Of a stretch of 9,467 nt of DNA, positions 6,458 through 9,467 are shown piece by piece. The notes under the pieces are model-generated. The model was given only the letters and a program-made list of their open reading frames with translations. It had not been told where the DNA came from and searched no databases. The DNA is taken from the NCBI GenBank assembly GCA_938003595.1, contig CALKYH010000251.1:1-9467 (forward strand), in the 5' to 3' direction. The position numbers and the translations under genes were made by a program. The stretch is from an uncultured bacterium. Lineage in GTDB: Bacteria > Planctomycetota > Phycisphaerae > Phycisphaerales > UBA1924. Each line of letters begins with the position of its first letter. Position 1 is the first letter of the stretch.

Positions 6458-8703
6458 CGCACCGCCTCCGAGCCGGCCCGCGGCGCGCCGACGCGGGGCA
6501 GGTAGCCCTCGTCCACCAGCGCCTGCACAATCTGATTCACCACCGGGCCGGACACGCGCCCGCCCGAGCCGGCGTACTCGAGCACGCAGGCGATCGCGTA
6601 TCGCGGCGGCTGGCCCTTGGGCCCCGCGAGCGCCACATACCACGAGTGATCGCCCTCGCGCAACAGTTCACCCTCGAAGCGGATGTCCGGGGCGTCCGCG
6701 GTGCCCGTCTTGCCGATGACCTCAATCCCCGGCACATTGAAGATGGGCTCGCGGAAACCGTCCCAGGAGATGTCGAACCCCGTGCCATGGCTCTCGTTCG
6801 CCGCCATGCGCAGGCCCTCGAGCGCCTGGCGCACAGCCTCCTCGTTCAAACCCAGATCGGTCGCCTGCGCCGTCGCGTCGCGCTCCAGGCGCGGCACGAT
6901 CCGCAGCCCGCCCCGAGCGATCGTGGCGTAGACATCCGCCGCCTGCAGGGGCGTCCACGCGATCGGCCCCTGGCCGATGCCCATCTGCACCGCGTCGCTC
7001 GGGCTGATCGCCTTGTCGCCCAGCGGCCCGACAAACCCCGGATGCTCCGGCCCGGCGTGCAGACTCGCGGTCGAGCCAAGCCCGAACCGGTGCGCCCAGT
7101 CGGCGACGCCGTCGGGCCCCAGGCGCTGGCCGACGGTGAAGAAGTAGATGTTGCACGACACCTCCAGCGCCTCGGGCGCGCTCAGCGCGTGCCCCAGCTG
7201 CGCGGTGTGCGTCGTCGTGTACTGCTTGTAGATCCAGCAGCGCAGGATGTCCTTGTTCCCGGGGAGCAGGTGACCGGTGCACTCGATCGGCGTGTGCAGG
7301 TTGAGCTTGCCGGAGGTCGCCGCCGCGACGAGCATCATCGGCTTGATGATCGATCCCGGCGGGTACGGGACATTGCAGGCGCGGTTGGCCCAGGGGTTGT
7401 TCAGGGGGTCGCGGAAGACGAGGTCCGGATCGTGCTCGATGTCCGCGCGCGTGAACGAGGGCGTCGAGACCATCGCCAGGACCTCGCCGCTGGCGACATC
7501 GATCACCACCGCGGCGCCGTTGAGCGGCGTGCCCTCCGGCAGGGTGGACTTGCCAGCGTGCCACGGCTGCACCGCCGCCAGGCCCAGCTCCGGCGACATG
7601 ATCGCCTGGATCCGCGCCTGCAGCGCGATGTCGATCGTCAGGTGCACCGGCGCGCCCGGCTCGGCGGGCGTGTCCTCGATCACGCCGGTGTCCAGGTGGT
7701 GCACGGTCTGCCCCCGCAGCCCGCGCAGGCGCGACTCGAGGTCTCGCTCCACGCCCGCCTGGCCGACGGTGTCGCCCGGCTGGTAGCCGCCCCGATCGAC
7801 CTGCCCGGTCGAGGGGTTGATGAGCGGGCGCCGCGCGATGTCCTCGGCGAACACGCGGTTCCGCATCCACCCGAGGATGTGCGACCCGACGCCGGTGACA
7901 TTCAGCGTCGCGGGCTCATCGGTCTTCAGCCAGTGCGGGAAGCGGGAGCGATCGATGGTGACGCTGATGGTCTCGTTGGGGTACTCGCGCTGGCCCGCGT
8001 CGTTGACATGCAGCCCGGGCACGGTCATGGCCAGGCGACGGAACTCGAAGGCGACCGAGTCGTTCACGCCGCGCAGGATCACATGGGGCTGGCGCTGCTC
8101 GCGGATGGGCCTCGCGACATCGGACAGCGTGACCAGCGCATCCTCGCCGGAGCGCTTGCTCAGGTCGCGCTCGCGGCTCTTGAGGGCCCGGTCCCAGACG
8201 ATCGCCGCGGTCTTCTGCACCTCGGAGAGGATCCTGGCCTTGCGCTCATCGATGTCCTCCTCCGACACGCCGGCCGTCTGCGCGAAGGTCGTCCAGAACG
8301 AATCCAGCCGCCTCTGGTACTGGGGCAGCCGCTCGGCCGTCAGCCGCTCGCGCCCCTCCGCGTCGAGCGCCAGCCACTGCTCGCGGTTGGCGTTCCGCGC
8401 GTCGGACGCCGCCTCCTGCACCGCCCAGTCGCCGGTGATCAGGTCGTAGTCCACCGCGATGTCGAACGCCGGTCGGTCGATCGCGAGCACGCGCCCCTTG
8501 CGGTCCAGGATCGGCCCCCGCACCGTCGGCGTCCACTTGCGTCGGACCAGCGCCCGCTCGGCCGCCGCCCGGTGCTCGTCGCCCTTGACCACCGTCAGCC
8601 TGAACAGCTGCCCCGCGAGCGGCGCGACGCCGAGCGCGACCAGCGTCATGAGCAGCGCCATGCGCCGCTGGAACATGCTCGGGATGAGGGGGGAACGGTC
8701 CAT
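6454..8703 (-). CDS. mrdA: Penicillin-binding protein 2 (peptidoglycan D,D-transpeptidase)
   Basis: A class B PBP that cross-links new glycan strands in the periplasm. It has 749 residues, against about 633 in E. coli PBP2. A single membrane anchor lies at about 15-35. The pedestal has RGPILDRKGRVLA (62-74) and a dimerisation-type region ending near 350. The transpeptidase domain has the SxxK motif SIIK (Ser451 nucleophile, Lys454) within YPPGSIIKP, the SxN motif SCN (516-518) and KTG (665-667). The extra length comes mainly from a charged, probably helical stretch at about 90-205 and a smaller insertion at about 370-395 before the first core strand. ATG 8703 is the only start giving a full basic N-terminus before the anchor; ATGs at codons 10 and 15 are alternatives. 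No clear Shine-Dalgarno is visible. It overlaps rodA by four bases. The classical mreBCD genes are not upstream; folE2 is. Confidence 0.94.
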   Translation of the reverse strand: MDRSPLIPSMFQRRMALLMTLVALGVAPLAGQLFRLTVVKGDEHRAAAERALVRRKWTPTVRGPILDRKGRVLAIDRPAFDIAVDYDLITGDWAVQEAASDARNANREQWLALDAEGRERLTAERLPQYQRRLDSFWTTFAQTAGVSEEDIDERKARILSEVQKTAAIVWDRALKSRERDLSKRSGEDALVTLSDVARPIREQRQPHVILRGVNDSVAFEFRRLAMTVPGLHVNDAGQREYPNETISVTIDRSRFPHWLKTDEPATLNVTGVGSHILGWMRNRVFAEDIARRPLINPSTGQVDRGGYQPGDTVGQAGVERDLESRLRGLRGQTVHHLDTGVIEDTPAEPGAPVHLTIDIALQARIQAIMSPELGLAAVQPWHAGKSTLPEGTPLNGAAVVIDVASGEVLAMVSTPSFTRADIEHDPDLVFRDPLNNPWANRACNVPYPPGSIIKPMMLVAAATSGKLNLHTPIECTGHLLPGNKDILRCWIYKQYTTTHTAQLGHALSAPEALEVSCNIYFFTVGQRLGPDGVADWAHRFGLGSTASLHAGPEHPGFVGPLGDKAISPSDAVQMGIGQGPIAWTPLQAADVYATIARGGLRIVPRLERDATAQATDLGLNEEAVRQALEGLRMAANESHGTGFDISWDGFREPIFNVPGIEVIGKTGTADAPDIRFEGELLREGDHSWYVALAGPKGQPPRYAIACVLEYAGSGGRVSGPVVNQIVQALVDEGYLPRVGAPRAGSEAVR
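6465..6469 (-). promoter_or_regulatory. Ribosome binding site of rodA inside the mrdA 3' end
   Basis: GGAGG on the minus strand with a seven-base spacer to the ATG at 6457. It fixes the rodA start at the ATGA overlap and points to translational coupling with mrdA. Confidence 0.75.
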
Positions 8704-8751
8704 GGGCCCGGCGGATCGATGGAGGCGGCGCGGAACGATAGCGACGACGGT

Positions 8752-8769
8752 CGCTTCATTATCGAAGCG
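8752..8769 (-). promoter_or_regulatory. Candidate mrdA-rodA promoter -10 within a small inverted repeat
   Basis: On the minus strand CGCTTC-GATAAT-GAAGCG places a good -10-like hexamer (GATAAT, complement of 8758-8763) exactly between two six-base inverted arms, about 55 bases upstream of the mrdA ATG. No convincing -35 is found 16-19 bases upstream. The arms could be an operator or coincidence. The rest of the 117-base folE2-mrdA gap (8704-8820) has a short GC stem CCCGG/CCGGG (8805-8809 with 8816-8820) just after folE2, without a T-tract on the transcribed strand. Confidence 0.3.
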
Positions 8770-8820
8770 CCGACTCCGATGGGGGGACTTTTTTCGGGGA
8801 GCGCCCCGGGCGCGGCCGGG

Positions 8821-9467
8821 TCAGCGGGCCGCGTCCGTCCGCTTGTCGCGAGACAGCTGGGCGTAGGCGTTGTGGTTGTGGATGGACTCGAAGTTCTCGC
8901 TGTTGATCGTGTACTGCGAGATCCGGTCGTCCCCGTCCAGCGTCACCGCCAGGTCGCGGACGATGTCCTCCACGAACTTGGGGTTGTCGAACGCCGCCTC
9001 GGTCACGAACTTCTCGTCCGGGCGCTTGAGCACCGCGTAGACCTCCGCGGAAGCGGCCTTCTCGATCAGCTCGATCAGGTCCTCGATCCACAGCATCCCG
9101 TCGAACCGCACCCGGGCCTCGATCTCGCAGCGCTGGTTGTGCGCCCCGTACCGGGAGATCTCCTTGGAGCACGGGCACAGCGACGCCGCGGGGGCCTTGA
9201 CGCCCATCACGAAGTCCTCGTGGGCGTTCGACGAGCACTCGAAAGTCACCCGGTAGTCCATCAGCCCCGCGGCCCCCGTCACCGGCGCGTGCTTCTGCAC
9301 GAAGTAGGTGAAGGTGATCTCGAGGTGGGCCTCCTCGGCCTCCAGCCGCTCCCGGATCGCCTTCGTGATGACCGGGATCCGCTCCGGGTTGATCGGCTCG
9401 GAGTTCTGCTCGTTGAGCACCTCCAGGAACCGGCTCATGTGCGTGCCCTTCTGGTAATGGGGCAGCG
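8821..9467 (-). CDS. folE2: GTP cyclohydrolase IB (FolE2), 5' part cut off by window edge
   Basis: FolE2 converts GTP to 7,8-dihydroneopterin triphosphate, the first step of tetrahydrofolate synthesis and also a queuosine precursor route. It is the metal-flexible replacement for zinc-dependent FolE. About 215 codons are visible. The frame is open to the right edge and reads LPHYQKGTHMSRF, an internal FolE2 signature, so the Met at 9438 is not the start; roughly 90 N-terminal residues are outside. Counting from that internal Met, further signatures are FECSSNAHEDF (67-76), SLCPCSKEISRYGAHNQR (86-103, with the expected metal and active-site Cys and His) and NFESIHNHNAYA (182-193, with a probable metal-binding Glu184). 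The protein ends in a short basic tail DKRTDAAR. mrdA starts 117 bases downstream on the same strand; a functional link is not obvious. Confidence 0.95.
   Translation of the reverse strand, partial: LPHYQKGTHMSRFLEVLNEQNSEPINPERIPVITKAIRERLEAEEAHLEITFTYFVQKHAPVTGAAGLMDYRVTFECSSNAHEDFVMGVKAPAASLCPCSKEISRYGAHNQRCEIEARVRFDGMLWIEDLIELIEKAASAEVYAVLKRPDEKFVTEAAFDNPKFVEDIVRDLAVTLDGDDRISQYTINSENFESIHNHNAYAQLSRDKRTDAAR

Noticed and set aside
8781..8820. A+T run and GC stem after folE2 as a terminator
   Set aside because: On the transcribed minus strand the stem is followed by A's rather than T's, so it does not fit an intrinsic terminator for folE2; no plus-strand gene needs one here.

Overview
The window looks like a stretch of chromosome from a high-GC bacterium of the Planctomycetota, most likely class Phycisphaerae. 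That placement is inferred. It rests on a small secreted protein ending in a PEP-CTERM-like tail with the core VPAPGG, one hydrophobic segment and an arginine cluster, a form I associate with that group, together with high GC and the protein sequence style. No rRNA, tRNA, CRISPR array, insertion sequence or phage gene was seen. Most of the window is housekeeping DNA, and I found no clear sign of an undescribed multi-gene system.

Layout, left to right. Positions 1-786 (minus) hold the first 262 codons of a phosphomannomutase/phosphoglucomutase that runs off the left edge. Positions 863-2971 (minus) encode a DinG/XPD-family helicase, and 2973-3719 (minus) encode RsmG, a 16S rRNA methyltransferase. 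rsmG and the helicase are separated by one base and are surely co-transcribed; the mutase follows 76 bases downstream and may belong to the same unit. Divergent from rsmG, across only 37 bases, is a small exported SnoaL/NTF2-like protein (3757-4269, plus). A 231-base gap rich in inverted repeats follows, then the PEP-CTERM-like secreted protein (4501-5109, plus), which ends at a strong intrinsic terminator (5145-5182).

From the right, on the minus strand, come a 5'-truncated folE2 (GTP cyclohydrolase IB), a 117-base gap, then mrdA (penicillin-binding protein 2) and rodA (SEDS glycosyltransferase). mrdA and rodA overlap by an ATGA, and rodA converges on the PEP-CTERM gene.

How the genes work together: MrdA and RodA form the transpeptidase/glycosyltransferase pair that builds lateral-wall peptidoglycan. 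FolE2 starts folate (and possibly queuosine) synthesis. RsmG modifies 16S rRNA, the helicase serves DNA repair or replication, and the mutase supplies hexose-1-phosphates for envelope sugars. The two plus-strand genes are exported proteins of unknown role. The points most worth a second look are a helicase that keeps three of the four usual Fe-S cysteines, the inverted-repeat-rich leader before the PEP-CTERM gene, the non-canonical sorting tail, a long charged insertion in MrdA, and substitutions in a conserved RodA loop.
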